DNA of 64,000 nucleotides from Monodelphis domestica (taxonomy: Eukaryota > Chordata > Mammalia > Didelphimorphia > Didelphidae), in contig NC_077233.1 of NCBI RefSeq assembly GCF_027887165.1, positions 226,634,872 through 226,698,871 of the forward strand. The letters are read 5' to 3'. This document shows, one piece after another, positions 31,588-42,389 of this stretch. Position 1 is the first letter of the stretch. Each line of letters starts with the position of its first letter. A program made the translations under genes and the position numbers. The notes under the pieces were generated by a model. It searched no databases. It saw only the letters and a program-made list of their open reading frames with translations, and had not been told where the DNA came from.

Positions 31588-31775
31588 CTAGGAATATAGA
31601 CTGAGAATTGGAAGAGACCTCATAAGCTATTGACTATAGCTTCCTCATTTTATAAATGAAGAAACTGAGGCAAATAGGGTTAAGTGACTTTCCCAGGGTC
31701 ACACAGCTAATATCTAAGACTAGATTTGAACCTATGATGATCCAGACCTAGTACTCTATCTACTGAATGACATAG
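31588..31775 (-). repeat. MIR/THER-type SINE
   Basis: AATGAAGAAACTGAGGCAAA, CCCAGGGTCACACAGCTAAT and CTCTATCTACTGAATGAC on plus. Confidence 0.7.
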
Positions 31776-31779
31776 CTAA

Positions 31780-31960
31780 TTTTTATGAGCTTTAGTTTCT
31801 TCATTTATAAAATGAGAGGGTGAGAACATATGAACTCTGAGGCCCTTTCTAACTTTATACCAGTGATCCTATAATCTTTGCTATCTATGCTATTTTGAGC
31901 AAGTAGCTTAAGATTTCTAGGTCTCAGTTCCTTCATATATAAAAGGAGATCTAGTTGATT
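31780..31960 (+). repeat. MIR/THER-type SINE
   Basis: TTTCTTCATTTATAAAATGA, GAGGCCCTTTCTAACTTTAT; a second overlapping scrap near 31895-31960. Confidence 0.5.
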
Positions 31961-32752
31961 TTATGACACTAACCTATATTCCTTTCATTAAAAATTAGCA
32001 GGGAGGAGTGAGGAAATCTAGGCTTTCATAGCTTACAGAGCCTGAGATTTTGCTTGGTAAACAGGTTCTTAAATTTGATCCAAGGAGAAAGGTGCACTAA
32101 AATGCTTTTGGTCAACTGCCAATGACAATTTGAATAACTATGCTTTTTTCTAAAACACAAGCCCAATTTTTAAAATATCACTATTTTTCTGCCCATATTT
32201 AATGATTTCTAGTTATGGGATTTCCATCTCTAACATCATGATCCCATGACCCAAAGAATTAAAGGTGTGCATCACCCATAAGACAATGAATAGGTTTATA
32301 CTAGTTATGAGAAAGCTGAAACAGAGGACCAATTAGCATTGAACAAGACAAATAGTATAACTACAGCATCAGAGATGAAGACCTCTTAACCAACACATTG
32401 GGTAGAAATCCCCTGTGGAGGATTTACGGAAAACCATGGGCAAATGGTTATATAGGAGGAAGGTGTGAATGGGATCAGAGTTTCTACTGCCAACAGGTTG
32501 AGATCTCAGCTCTAGGAACCTAGATAATTAGGAAATGACACACACAGGAGTGATAATGATTTAGGGTTCATTTTTGATAGAGACCATACAATTGCTAGTG
32601 CCTTGTAGAATCTTTGTAAAACCATTTCTAACAAGGAAGTCATGACCATGTGAATGGAAGAAAAGACAAGAGATGAGAGATGGACAAAAGATAGGACCTG
32701 CTTCTGGGATCTAGAGTTGATTGCCAAATAAATTCAAAAGAAATGATGCTTA
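31961..32752. other. Unassigned sequence
   Basis: No family recognised. The 71-codon frame at 32512-32727 (minus) shows no domain. An LTR is possible from its composition, but no ends are visible. Confidence 0.3.
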
Positions 32753-32941
32753 GGGTCAGCTAGGTTGCAGAGTGGATAGAGTGCCAAGCCTGGAGTTGGG
32801 AGCACCTGGGTTCAAATCTCCTCCTAACTTCTTAGATACTTCCTAGATGTGTGACCCTAGGCAAGTCACTTAACCTCACTTGCTTAGCTCTTGCTTCTTT
32901 CTTAGAACTGACACTAAGACAGAAAGTAAGGGCAAAAAAAA
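32753..32941 (+). mobile_element. SINE-A, full length
   Basis: Head GGTCAGCTAGGTTGCAGAGT, CORE ACCCTAGGCAAGTCACTTAA, tail GACAGAAAGTAAGGGC and an A-run. Confidence 0.86.
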
Positions 32942-33350
32942 GAAGTAAACTTTATTTTCAGCCATTCTCACTAGATGAATTCAATTAACCAATTAGTAAT
33001 CAATTATAAGCATCTACCTTCAAATGAGATATCTGTAAGGCATTTAGCTTTACATTACTAGCATTAGGTAGTGCTTGACACATAGTAGGCTTTATAGAAG
33101 TACTTATTCCTTCCTTTGCTCTACTATGTAATAGGCTCTGTGCTAGACACTGACAATTCAAAGATAGAAATCAAACAGGCCATGCCTTTAAGGGACTTAA
33201 ATATTTATCAGGGGAAATGACATATACCTAAGTATACACACATATATTTGTGCTTGTCTATATATATGTGTGTATATATGTATACATTGTACTCTGTACT
33301 CTCCTTTGGTGAATTCATCAGATTCTATTTTATTAGTATCTATACAGATG
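32942..33350. other. THER/L2-type scraps and (TA/TG)n
   Basis: GTAGTGCTTGACACATAGTA and TAATAGGCTCTGTGCTAGAC are terminal L2/THER motifs in plus sense. 33236-33290 is TA/TG-rich. Confidence 0.45.
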
Positions 33351-33352
33351 AG

Positions 33353-33612
33353 GAGTAGCTAAGTGGGTCAGTGTATAGAGTGATAATCCTGTAATCAGGA
33401 AAATTCATCTTTATAAGTTCAAATCCAGCCTCAGATCTTACTAGTTTTGTGTCCCTGGGCAGATCACTTAACCTTGTTTGCCTTAGTTTCTTTATCTGTA
33501 GAATAACCTAGAGAAGGAAATGGCAAAACACTTCAATATTTTTGGTCAGAAAATTCCTAAATGGAGTCACAAAGAGTTGGACACTACTAAAAATGTCTGA
33601 ATAACTATGCAG
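33353..33612 (+). mobile_element. SINE-B, full length
   Basis: Head AGTAGCTAAGTGGGTCAGTG, CORE GTCCCTGGGCAGATCACTTA, AGAGTTGGACACTAC tail. Confidence 0.82.
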
Positions 33613-34467
33613 ATGACTCCCAAATCTATACATCTGGCACTAGTCTCTTTTCTGAGCTCCAGTCCCACATTTCCAATTGTCTACTAGACATTTCAATCTG
33701 GATGTCTCGTAGGCAGCTCAAACTCAATATGCCAAAAATGTAAATTCCCCCAAACTTCCCCCTCTTTTGAATTTCTCTTTTACTGTTGACAGCATCACTA
33801 TTCATTCAGTCTTCCAGATTTACAACCTTGTTGTCCTTGCTCTCCCCTCACAGATCCAGTCAGTTGCTAAATCTTATTATTTATGCATTTATGACATTTC
33901 TTCTATAGGTTTCCTTCTCTTCACTCCCATAGCCAACATTGCAATTTAGGGTACTGTCACCTCTTTTTTCTTAAGCCAGTCCACACTACAACCCATATTT
34001 CACTCAGCTGCCCAAGTGATTTTCCTGGTGTAGATCTGAGCACTCCTTTTATATAATAAACTCATTTAATTCTTTATTGCTTTTATAATAAAATATAAAG
34101 TCCTTTGATTTGCATTCAAAACTCTTCACAACCTGGCTCTTTCTTATTTTTCCAGTATTCTTCATTCTATTCCATGCCATGTACTCTATAGCCTTTTTGT
34201 CCATTTCTTGAATGTAACACTCTGTCTCTTCATGCCTTTATACCAACTGTTTCTCAAAATGCTTTCCTCCTTCACTCTTAGAATCCCTGGCTTCTTTCAA
34301 AACTTATATCAAACACCACCTTCTTCAGGATGTCTTCCTAGCTGCAAATACCATCATTTAAATTTTGTGACCCTCAAAATAAGCTGAGAATAACATGAAG
34401 GTCTGAATTTTAAGAGGGTACCCCAAACTTCCCTAAAAATAGAGCCTACCTTAAATAAGATAGGAAA

Positions 34468-35640
34468 AATGAGCAAATAACAAAAAAAGCACCTAACTCT
34501 AAAGAATTTTTATGGAGACAAAGAGCAAGGTACAGACACAGAAGAGGAAAGTGAAAGCAAACACACATGAAATCCAAAAGAAAAATATGGATCAGACACA
34601 TATTCTGGAAGAACTAAAAAAAAAAAACTTCAAAAACAAATTAAAAGAGGCAGAGGAAAAGTGGGAAAGAGAAATGAAAGTGATGCAAGGAGAAATGAAA
34701 GTGATTCAAGAATAAATGGGCCAATTGAAAAAGGAGAACCAAAAAACTGATAGAGGAAAATCAGGACTTAAAAATCAGAATTGACCATCTACAAACTAAT
34801 GATTTCATGAGAAATCAAGAAATAATAAAGCAGAATCAAAGGAATTAAAAAAAAAACCAGGAAAATATAAAATATCTTATTGAAAAAACAAGTGATCTAG
34901 AAAATAGATCTAGGAGAGACAATTTGAGAATCACTGGACTACCTGAAAATCATGATCAAGAAAAAGCTGGGTAGCTTAGTAGATTGAGAGCCAGACCTAG
35001 GGATTGGAGGTCCTAGGTTCAAATCTGGCCTCAGACACTTCCCAGCTATGTGACCTTGAGCAAGTCACTTAACCCAACTGCCTAGCCCTTACCACTCTTC
35101 TGCCTTGGAACCTATATACAGTATTGATTCCAAGATGGAAGGTAAACAAACAAACAAACAAAAACAAAAAAACCCTTGTACATCACACTACAATAAATTA
35201 TCAAAGAAAACTGCCCAGAGATCTTTGAACAAGAAAATGAAATTTTAATTGAAAGAATTTACAGATCACTACCAGAAAGAAATCCTTAAATGACAACTTC
35301 AAGGAATATAATAGCTAAATTCAAGAGCCACCAAGGTAAGGAGAAAATTCATCAAACAGCCAAAAAGAAACCATTCAAATACCAGGGAGCTATAATCAGG
35401 ATCACTCAGAACCTAGTGGTTTCAACATTAAAGAATTGAAAGACATAGAATATGATATTTAGGAAGGCAAAAGATTTGAGTTTACAACCCAGAGTCACCT
35501 ATCCAGCAAAACTGAGTATATTCATTTTATTTTTGGGGGGGAGAGGGATGGGTATTCAATAAGATAGAAGATTTCCAAGTATTTCTGAGGAATAAGCCAG
35601 ATCTAAACAAAAAAATTTGAAGTCCAAACATGAAACACAA
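34468..35640 (+). pseudogene. HAL1 ORF1-like coding remnant
   Basis: A Lys/Glu-rich stretch (residues such as LKEAEEKWEREMKVMQGEMK from the open frame 34512-34715) represents the coiled coil. At about 34915-34960 RDNLRITGLPENHDQ marks the RRM-like domain, homologous to DNLRNIGLPES in the large L1 at 17.8 kb. Basic C-terminal-domain sequence follows after the SINE-A. Multiple stops and shifts; not translatable as one protein. Confidence 0.65.
34964..35173 (+). mobile_element. SINE-A inside HAL1
   Basis: AGCTGGGTAGCTTAGTAGAT head, TTGAGCAAGTCACTTAACCC CORE, GGAAGGTAAACAAACAAACA tail. It interrupts the HAL1 RRM-like segment immediately after the codons for HDQ. Confidence 0.87.
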
Positions 35641-36048
35641 GAGAAGCCCAAAAAGGAATAATGAACTGGAAGATTTCTATGTGAACTGGAATGACCTCCA
35701 AGAATTTATGCAGAGCAAAAGAAGCATAACCAGGAGAACATTATACACAGAAATGGAAACATTGTGGCACAATCAAATGCAATAGACTTTTCTACTAGCA
35801 GCAATGCAATGATCCAGGACAATCCAGAGGAAGTTAAGAGAAAGAATGCTATCCACATCCAGAGAAAGAACTGTTGGGGTAGGAATGAGAAGAAAAACAT
35901 ATGATCAATCATGTGGTTTTATGGGGATATGATTTGAATTTTGAAATAAAAAGATCACACTATTGCAAATATAAATAATATGGAAATAGGTTTTGAACAA
36001 TGATACATGTGAAACCCAGTGGAATTGCTTGTCAACTCTGGGGGGGGG

Positions 36049-36835
36049 TGTGAATCTTAAAACTACTCAGACTCTACTTTAGAAGATTTGATTAAACTAT
36101 TCCCCATTTTTAACAATGGAGGCACTTGATCAGGAATGTATTGGGAACTTTTAAAATTACTCCACTCTACTCAGACAGTGCCTTAGGGGAAGATAAAGTT
36201 GCAAACTCCTGATTGAACAATGAAAAGTCCCTAACTCATACTCATAGTAAAGCTAGAACCTTAAGTTAGGTCTATTTTTAGATCTAATACAAAAGGTGCT
36301 AAGTACCTATAAAGGTCAAATTAGTACCTAAAAGGTCAAGCAACTTACAAAAAGCAAGCTTAACAAAAGAGATGTGAAGTACTTAGAGGATTTACTCTAA
36401 CCAGAGAAGGTGAGAACCAAAGAAGATGAGAACTAAGAATGGACAGTCCTGGGAAAAAGCATCTACTGTGATTGGTAGACGTGAAAATTTAGGGGAGGTG
36501 ACATAAGAGAAAATTTCTTTAAAAGGAAGGGGGAAAAGATAATTTGAGTAGTTGGGGTTCAGAGTTGAATGGAGTTAGTGGGAGTTCGAAGTTGGAGTTC
36601 GGAGTTGAAGTGAGGACATTTTGAATGGAGTTTGCAATTGAATTCAGTGTGGAGTTAGACTCTGAACTCAGTTCAGGAGATTCAGTGGAGGACTGGAGCT
36701 TGCTTGGAGATGATCTTGTGGTGAGTGATAAAGACTGACTTGCTCTCCCTTAGGCTCAGGCCTAGGCCATTTTGGCCTAGACCCTTTCCTACTGCTTGAC
36801 TATTTTCTTGCTCTCTCTCTCTCTCTCCCTCTCTC

Positions 36836-36917
<82 letters not shown>

Positions 36918-37044
36918 CTTTCCTTCCTTCATTTATATTAATTAAAATCTCCATAAATCCCAGCTGACTTGGTATATTTGGGAATTTCCCATGGTGACCA
37001 CTTATTTATATTTTAAGTCAAAACACTAAAAATTACCCTTTACA
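36049..37044 (+). mobile_element. LTR of ERV family L, long variant with (CT)n
   Basis: It starts TGTGAATCTTAAAACTACTC and reaches AAAATTACCCTTTACA, matching both ends of the 20930-21622 LTR. Internal matches include TTTAGAAGATTTGATTAAAC, ACAATGGAGGCACTTG and GGGAATTTCCCATGGTGACC. At 996 bp it is about 300 bp longer. The extra length comes from a GGAGTT-rich segment (36545-36690) and a (CT)n run (36811-36915). It interrupts the G-rich 3' UTR of HAL1. About 50 bp after 37044 are not explained and I see no clean TSD, so the 3' junction may be altered. Confidence 0.7.
36811..36915. repeat. (CT)n microsatellite in LTR
   Basis: About 50 CT units with two CCCT interruptions. Confidence 0.95.
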
Positions 37045-37324
37045 GTTTGGCCAAAACCTTTACAGTTTTGGCATTTACAGGTTTTTAACATTAAGAGAGG
37101 TGGGAGGGTAGAAGGGTGGGAAAAATCATGAATCATGTAACCATGGAAAAATATTCTAAATAAGTAAATAAATTATAACCAATTATCTTTTATATTATGA
37201 TTTATAGAAGGTAATTTCCTTGAGAGCAGGGACTGTATTTGACTTCCCATTGCTTTAAAACAGTGCCTGGTACAAAATACATGTTTAATGTTTGTCGACT
37301 GACTAATAAAGTTTGAGGCTTAGA

Positions 37325-37800
37325 CTCAATGTGTTTCTTAACCTTTTTTTGCATGTGTAATGACTCTCTTGGATAGTCTGGTGAAATCTATGAATCCCTT
37401 CTTAGAAAAAATGCTTTTAGGGGGCAGCTGGGTAGCTCAGTGGATTGAGAGCCAGGCCTAGAGATGGGAGGTCCTAGGTTCAAATCTGGCCTCAGACATT
37501 TCACAGCTGTGTGACCCTGGGCAAGTCACTTGACCCCCATTGCCTAGCCCTTACCACTCTTCTGCCTTGGAGCCAATACACAGTATTGACTCCAAGACAG
37601 AAGGTAAGGGTTTAAAAAAAATGCTTTTAAATTATTGAAGGAAATGCTAAGTTTTCATTAGAAGTCAATGAAAATAAATATATATGTGCACATCTATATA
37701 TAGTTTAGATATATGTATTTTTTTCCCATGCAAGTTCATGGACCTCCTGAAATCTAAACACAGAACTTTGAGGTTTTATACATTCCAGATTAAGACCTTG
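37325..37800. mobile_element. hAT-like non-autonomous element, split by SINE-A
   Basis: TGTTTCTTAACCTTTTTTTG at the left, GTCTGGTGAAATCTATGAAT, and CAAGTTCATGGACCTCCTGA near the right. This is the same family as 8017-8456 and 40190-40398. Confidence 0.6.
37420..37613 (+). mobile_element. SINE-A, full length, with clear TSD
   Basis: Textbook copy: GGGCAGCTGGGTAGCTCAGT head, GACCCTGGGCAAGTCACTTG CORE, GACAGAAGGTAAGGGTTT tail. AAAAATGCTTTTA directly precedes it and recurs right after the A-tail, so the insertion duplicated hAT-element sequence. The high integrity suggests one of the later insertions. Confidence 0.92.
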
Positions 37801-37925
37801 AAATACAAATTCTGCCTATGATACTTACTAGTTGTATGATTCTGGTCAAGTGATTTAACCTCTGTATCTATCAAACAATTTCTCAGGACTTACTTACTAA
37901 TCCAGTTAGTGAACTGCACTGGTGG
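37780..37925 (+). repeat. MIR-type SINE fragment
   Basis: ACTAGTTGTATGATTCTGGT, CAAGTGATTTAACCTCTGTA. Confidence 0.55.
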
Positions 37926-37984
37926 AAGGACCTCTTACACCAGAAAATCCTACATTCATGTCTTCAATATCTATAGATGACCTT

Positions 37985-39175
37985 GATTTATTGCTTTTAA
38001 AAAAGTTTTATTGATGTAGTTTGTTTTTACTTTACAAATACTTAGAAATTACCCATCATATTTACATACATAATATAGTTACATATATACATATATTAAC
38101 ATCGTTTATATATATATGTATGTAAGTGAAAGAATGTGTGGAGACATGGATGTATAGGTGGATGTAAAATTTAACACCCTAAATCTATGTCATTTTTCTG
38201 TTAGGAAGTAGATAAAAGCTTTTGTCATTATTTCTTTGGAATCTTAGATTTTCATTGTATTAATCATAGTTTATTATTCCAACTTTCAAAGTATTTTGTC
38301 TCAATAGAGTTTTTACTATATAAGTTGTTCTCCTGACTTTAATAATTTCATTTTTTATCAGTTTGTAAAAAATCTTTAAATTGTTCATTTTTTTTAAACA
38401 TATTGATGTTATAGTATAAATTATTCTTCTGGTTCTGCTCACTTCATTCTGTATCAGTTCCTATAAGTTTTTCCATGTTTCTTTGAAGTCATCTTATTCC
38501 TAATTTCTTATTGCATAATTATTCTTCATCACATTTATAAGTTCCAGCTTATTCAGATACTCATCAATTGATGAACTGATTTTGGTTTCCAGTTGTTTTA
38601 TTTTCACTGACACAAAAAAATAAGCCACAAGAAACAGCACCTGAAAGCACTTGAAAGCCTTTTTTTCTTTTTCTTTTTCTTTGATCCTTTTTGGGTATAT
38701 GTCTAGCAGTGGTATACCTGGTTAAAGAATGTGTGGGGTTTAGTAACTTTTCGAGTATAATTCCAAATTGCTTTCCAGAATGGTTGTGTCCATTTGCAAG
38801 TCCACCAACAATGCATCAATGTGTGTATCTTCCTACAGCCTTTCCAACATTTATCATTTTCATTTTTATCATCATTGGCACTCTGATAGGTGTGAAGCAG
38901 AATCTCAGAACTGCCTTAATTTGCAATTATTTTTCTAACTAGTATGATTTGGGGCATTTTTATATAACTATAAATAGCCTGAGATTCTTCCCTTGAGAAC
39001 TGCCTATTCATATCCTTACCCTAGTTATCAATTGGGAGTTGACTCTTATTCATAAACAGTTTTTTACAGATTTTGGAAATGAGATGTATCGGAGAAACTT
39101 GCTGTAATGATTTCCCTCCATTAATTGTGTCCCTTTTAGTCGACTTTATTAGTTTTGCTTGTGAAAAATCAAAAC
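37985..39175 (-). repeat. Old L1 3' half
   Basis: On plus: TTTTATTGATGTAGTTTG (antisense 3' UTR), TTCTGGTTCTGCTCACTTCA, ATTGATGAACTGATTTTGG, CAAATTGCTTTCCAGAATGG, CACTCTGATAGGTGTGAAGC and AACTGCCTATTCATATCC. These parallel, in the same order, the C-terminal ORF2 blocks of the young L1 at 2157-3575. Heavily diverged. Confidence 0.75.
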
Positions 39176-39399
39176 AAAACATTTTTTTGGTCTGGGTTCA
39201 TGAATTGTATGCTAGCAGAGCACTGATTCTGGGAGCACCAGGCTTTAAATCTGATCCTGGAAATACAAAAAGTTTTCTTTCTAAAAACCAGCTCACCAAC
39301 TAAGCATGGTGAACCTTGCTTCCAGTAACCTGGTCATTTGATGATTAATTTTTTGGTCATGGAAACACTTGAAAACAAAGGGATAAAAATAAGAATCTC

Positions 39400-39870
39400 A
39401 TAAGATCATAGATTTAGAATTAGAAAGGAACTCAGAAGCCATTTTAGTCTAAGTCTCTCATTTTACAGATGAGGAAACTGAGGTCTGGAAAAGTTAAGTG
39501 ATTTGCTTTTCATTGAATCATTTAGAGAGTCCAAAGAAATTTGAGGGGTTATTTGGTCCAATCTTTTCACTTTTACATTGAGAAAACTGAGTCCTAGGGA
39601 GATTAAGGGACTTCCTCAAGGCTGCACAGTATTAAGCATTGCTTGACTTTAGAGTCGTTGCTCTTCTTGCTCTGCTCCAACTTTGAGGAAACCATAAATT
39701 ATCTGTATAATAATTATAACAGAAATTTATATAGTAATTCAAGATCCTGTGGAGATGGGGGCAATGAGTAGATTATCTTCATTTTATACAGAAGGTAACC
39801 GAGACTGCTAGCAGTAAAGTAACTTGCCTAGGGTCATACAATTAATCAATACCAGCTGCAATATTTGCTG
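39400..39870 (-). repeat. Three MIR-type fragments in tandem
   Basis: Antisense CORE motifs at 39405-39515 (CAGATGAGGAAACTGAGGTC), 39525-39640 (TTGAGAAAACTGAGTCCTAG) and 39740-39870 (CTTGCCTAGGGTCATACAAT). Confidence 0.6.
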
Positions 39871-39915
39871 TGAACTCAGATCAGGTAAAAGGACAAGAGA
39901 TTGTAACTAATACCT

Positions 39916-40110
39916 AAAAAAAAAAAAAGACCATTACCTTCTGTCTCAGAATCAATACTAAGAATTGGTTCCAAGGCAGAAGAATGGTAAGGGCTTGGCA
40001 ATGGGGGTTGTGACTTGCCCAGTAGGTAAGAAGTTTCTGAGGCCAGAGTTGAACCCAGAACCTTCTCTCTCCAGTGTGGCTCTCAATCCACTGAGCCACC
40101 TGGTTATCCC
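39916..40110 (-). mobile_element. SINE-A with TSD
   Basis: Flanked by CTAATACCT at 39907-39915 and 40115-40123. Tail CCATTACCTTCTGTCTCAGA and head CACTGAGCCACCTGGTTATC on plus. Confidence 0.9.
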
Positions 40111-40189
40111 ATAGCTAATACCTTTTGGTAATTGCCTGTATGTCTATGCCTATGAATAGATGGAAGGAACCTCAGTGATCATCTAGTTA

Positions 40190-40398
40190 CCAGGAGGTTT
40201 TCACTTGGGTCACTAGACCCTTACAAGGGCCCAGAGGTAGATTTCAGGACCTCAGATGATAAAGATTACACCTTTATTTTCACTAGCCTCTAACAGAAAT
40301 AATGTATTTCCTTTAATTCTGAAAAAGGTTTGATGGGCTTCACCACACTGACAAAGTTTTCATGTCACACAAAAAGGTTGTGAGCCTCTGATCTAGGA
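40190..40398. mobile_element. hAT-like non-autonomous element, third copy
   Basis: TGATGGGCTTCACCACACTG and TCATGTCACACAAAAAGGTT, then GTGAGCCTCTGATC. This is the right half of the family seen at 8.0 and 37.3 kb, more diverged. Confidence 0.5.
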
Positions 40399-40533
40399 TG
40401 ACCCTTACCTGAATTATGACTTCTTTTTACAACTCCTCTGATAAGCAGTAGACTAATTTCTGCTTGAACACCTCCATTTTTCAAGAAGGACTCTATCTCC
40501 TGTGGTAGCCCACTCTATTGTGAATAGCTCTCA

Positions 40534-40737
40534 AAAATTTTTTTAAAAAACCTCTGACTCTCTGTCTTAGAATCAATACTATGTTTTGATTCCAAGGCAG
40601 AAGAGCAGAAAGGGCTAGGCAATGGGGGTTAATTGTCCAGGGTCACATAGCTGGAAAGTGTCTGATGCCACATTTGAACCCAAGACCTCCTGTCTCTAGA
40701 TCTGATTCTCAATCCACTGAGCTACCTAGCTGCTCCC
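40534..40737 (-). mobile_element. SINE-A with TSD
   Basis: AGCTCTCA at 40526-40533 and 40738-40745. CTCTGACTCTCTGTCTTAG tail and GAGCTACCTAGCTGCTCC head on plus. Confidence 0.9.
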
Positions 40738-40745
40738 AGCTCTCA

Positions 40746-41986
40746 CATTTCAATAACTTTTATAAGATGATCTGTATTAGTAAGGAAAAAAGCATGCTTT
40801 ATTAATTTGTATCCTGATGAACCCACTAAGCATATTTTTTTTCTATCCTTATTGGTGAACCTTTTCCAAGTTCGAATGCCCAGAGGACAAATTCAAGCTG
40901 TCTTTGAGCCCCCAGATTACCTAAAAGAGTTGAGGGAGAAAGTGCTTGCTTTGGGATACTGGACAAAGGGGTGAAGAATGAAAAAAATGTCCCTGGATGC
41001 TAGGAAGAGGAGAATCAGAAAGAATGCGCTGCAGTTGTGCCATGTCTTTGCAAATAGCTGTCCTATCTCATCCTCTTTATGTTTTCTAAGGATCGATGCA
41101 GCTTCAAGCCAATTTTATTAATTTTTTTCCTTGGTTTCTAAAATCTTTTATGGCTTGGACCAAAACCAATAGGAAGTCAGGAGAGATTTCTTTTTACAAA
41201 AGATGGGAAGAAAAGAAGCAAGACTGAATGAGAGGATGCAGGCTTTTTAGACTCTTAGAAGACCAAAGTTGGCAAGAGTGTGGCAAAAGGCCTATGCTTT
41301 GGATAGCTTTCTATATTTAGCAGAGTGTTTTACTGCATCTGTGGATTTTCTGTGTTGCATTAATAGCTATTGATGGCTAAATATGTCCATGGTTCTAATG
41401 GACATGGTCCTGAGTTTATTAATTCATTGATCAAAAAGGTCAGAAACCACATGCAAGAAAGAAAGAGAGCTAGAAGTAACTGTTCAACCAGGAGTTTTTC
41501 TAATTTTCCTTTATTCTTTTTGCAAGAGCTTCGAAATAACAAGCTGCTAGAAGATCACTTCTTATTGCACTCTAAGTACTTTCCCATTAAACAGCAAATA
41601 AATTACATTTGGGTTTTTTTCAGCATCTTGAATATTTCATCCATTATTTCTGGCTGATTTGAGGAGGCTATTAAATGCCTTAATTTCCAAGGGGAAGAAA
41701 AGAACCGATAAATTGACTCCTCACTTCTATCTGACTGGCTACTTTCCTAATATGTATAATTGTGCACTTAGTGAAGCTAAGTCATCATGAATTCATTTTG
41801 GCATAATTGTCAAAATCATAATTCATCATGTCATCATGAGATTTTGGAATTAGAATTAGCACAGTGCCATAGATTCTGAGCTAGGTCCAGAGAGTTGAAG
41901 CAAAGTTGAGTTTCAAACTCAGATCCTCTGACAGAAAATCTAATGCTCTTTTCACCTATCACACCATTAAGAAACTCCCATACTAC
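40746..41986. other. Repeat-poor stretch, partly candidate conserved sequence
   Basis: No LINE, SINE or LTR motif from about 41090 to 41870. 40850-41090 (TTGGTGAACCTTTTCCAAGT) may be an old DNA transposon end. 41310-41870 holds complex AT-rich text, including TTAGTGAAGCTAAGTCATCATG and a stem-like ATTCATCATG/TCATCATGAG region. The overlapping frames at 41360-41657 have no domain. Confidence 0.3.
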
Positions 41987-42001
41987 AAGTACAAGAGTTC
42001 T

Positions 42002-42389
42002 TTTTTTTATTATTTGATCATTTCCAAACATTATTCATTAGAGACAAAGATCATTTTCTTTTCCTCCCCCTCCCACCTCTCCCATAGCTGACGCACGATT
42101 CCACTGGGTATCACATGTGTTCTTGGTTCGAACCCATTTCCATGTTGTTGGTATTTGCATTAGAGTGTTCATTTAGAGTCTCTCCTCAGTCTTAGAGTGT
42201 TCATTTAGAGTCTCCTCTCATCCCCTGTAGTCAAGCAGTTGCTTTTCCTCGGTGTTTTTACTCCCACAGTTTGTCCTCTGCTTGTGGATAGTGTTTTTTA
42301 GATCCCTGCAGATTGTTCAGGGACATTGCATTGACACTAATGGAGAAGTCCATTACATTCGATTGTACCACAGTGTATCAGTCTCTGTG
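42002..42389 (-). mobile_element. Short 5'-truncated L1 with 15-bp TSD
   Basis: AAGTACAAGA(G/C)TTCT flanks it at 41987-42001 and 42390-42404. It contains only the L1 3' UTR and the final ORF2 codons. Internally TTAGAGTGTTCATTTAGAGTC is duplicated about 33 bp apart (42158-42210), a copy-specific tandem duplication. Its sequence is close to the young L1 at 2157. Confidence 0.92.

Larger units (their letters stand above)
34376..37185 (+). mobile_element. HAL1-type half-L1
   Basis: An L1-derived element with ORF1-like sequence but no endonuclease or reverse transcriptase. The ORF1-related part (about 34468-35640) joins directly, at about 35649, to the last ORF2 codons of L1 (AAGGAATAATGAACTGGAAG, then GAATGACCTCCAAGAATTTA), followed by the L1 3' UTR. 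The final 3' end (GAATCATGTAACCATGGAAA, TCTAAATAAGTAAATAAA) lies at 37095-37185, beyond the LTR. Without the SINE-A and LTR the element is about 1.6 kb. HAL1 elements are non-autonomous and use L1 reverse transcriptase in trans. Confidence 0.72.
33613..37312 (+). repeat. L2 LINE split by a HAL1 insertion
   Basis: 33613-34375 is L2 ORF2 C-terminal coding sequence (ATGCAGATGACTCCCAAATC, CAATCTGGATGTCTCGTAGG, ATCCAGTCAGTTGCTAAATC, CACAACCTGGCTCTTTCTTA), ending near CATTTAAATTTTG. The expected 3' UTR (TTCCTTGAGAGCAGGGACTG, ACAGTGCCTGGTACAAAATA) resumes at about 37186-37312. The intervening 2.8 kb is HAL1 with its own passengers. Confidence 0.75.

Noticed and set aside
36682..36954. Arg-Glu repeat frame, and similar frames at 56328-56605 and 6592-7023
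   Set aside because: Dinucleotide repeats read as alternating residues; no other coding evidence.
20930..37044. One provirus bounded by the two related LTRs
   Set aside because: The left LTR has its own ACTG duplication on both sides, the two differ greatly in length, and the DNA between them is L2, MIR, SINE and HAL1 without retroviral genes.
37420..37500. tRNA gene
   Set aside because: GGTTCAAATCT and upstream box-A-like sequence come from the tRNA-derived head of SINE-A. No cloverleaf with acceptor pairing is present. The same applies to all other SINE heads.
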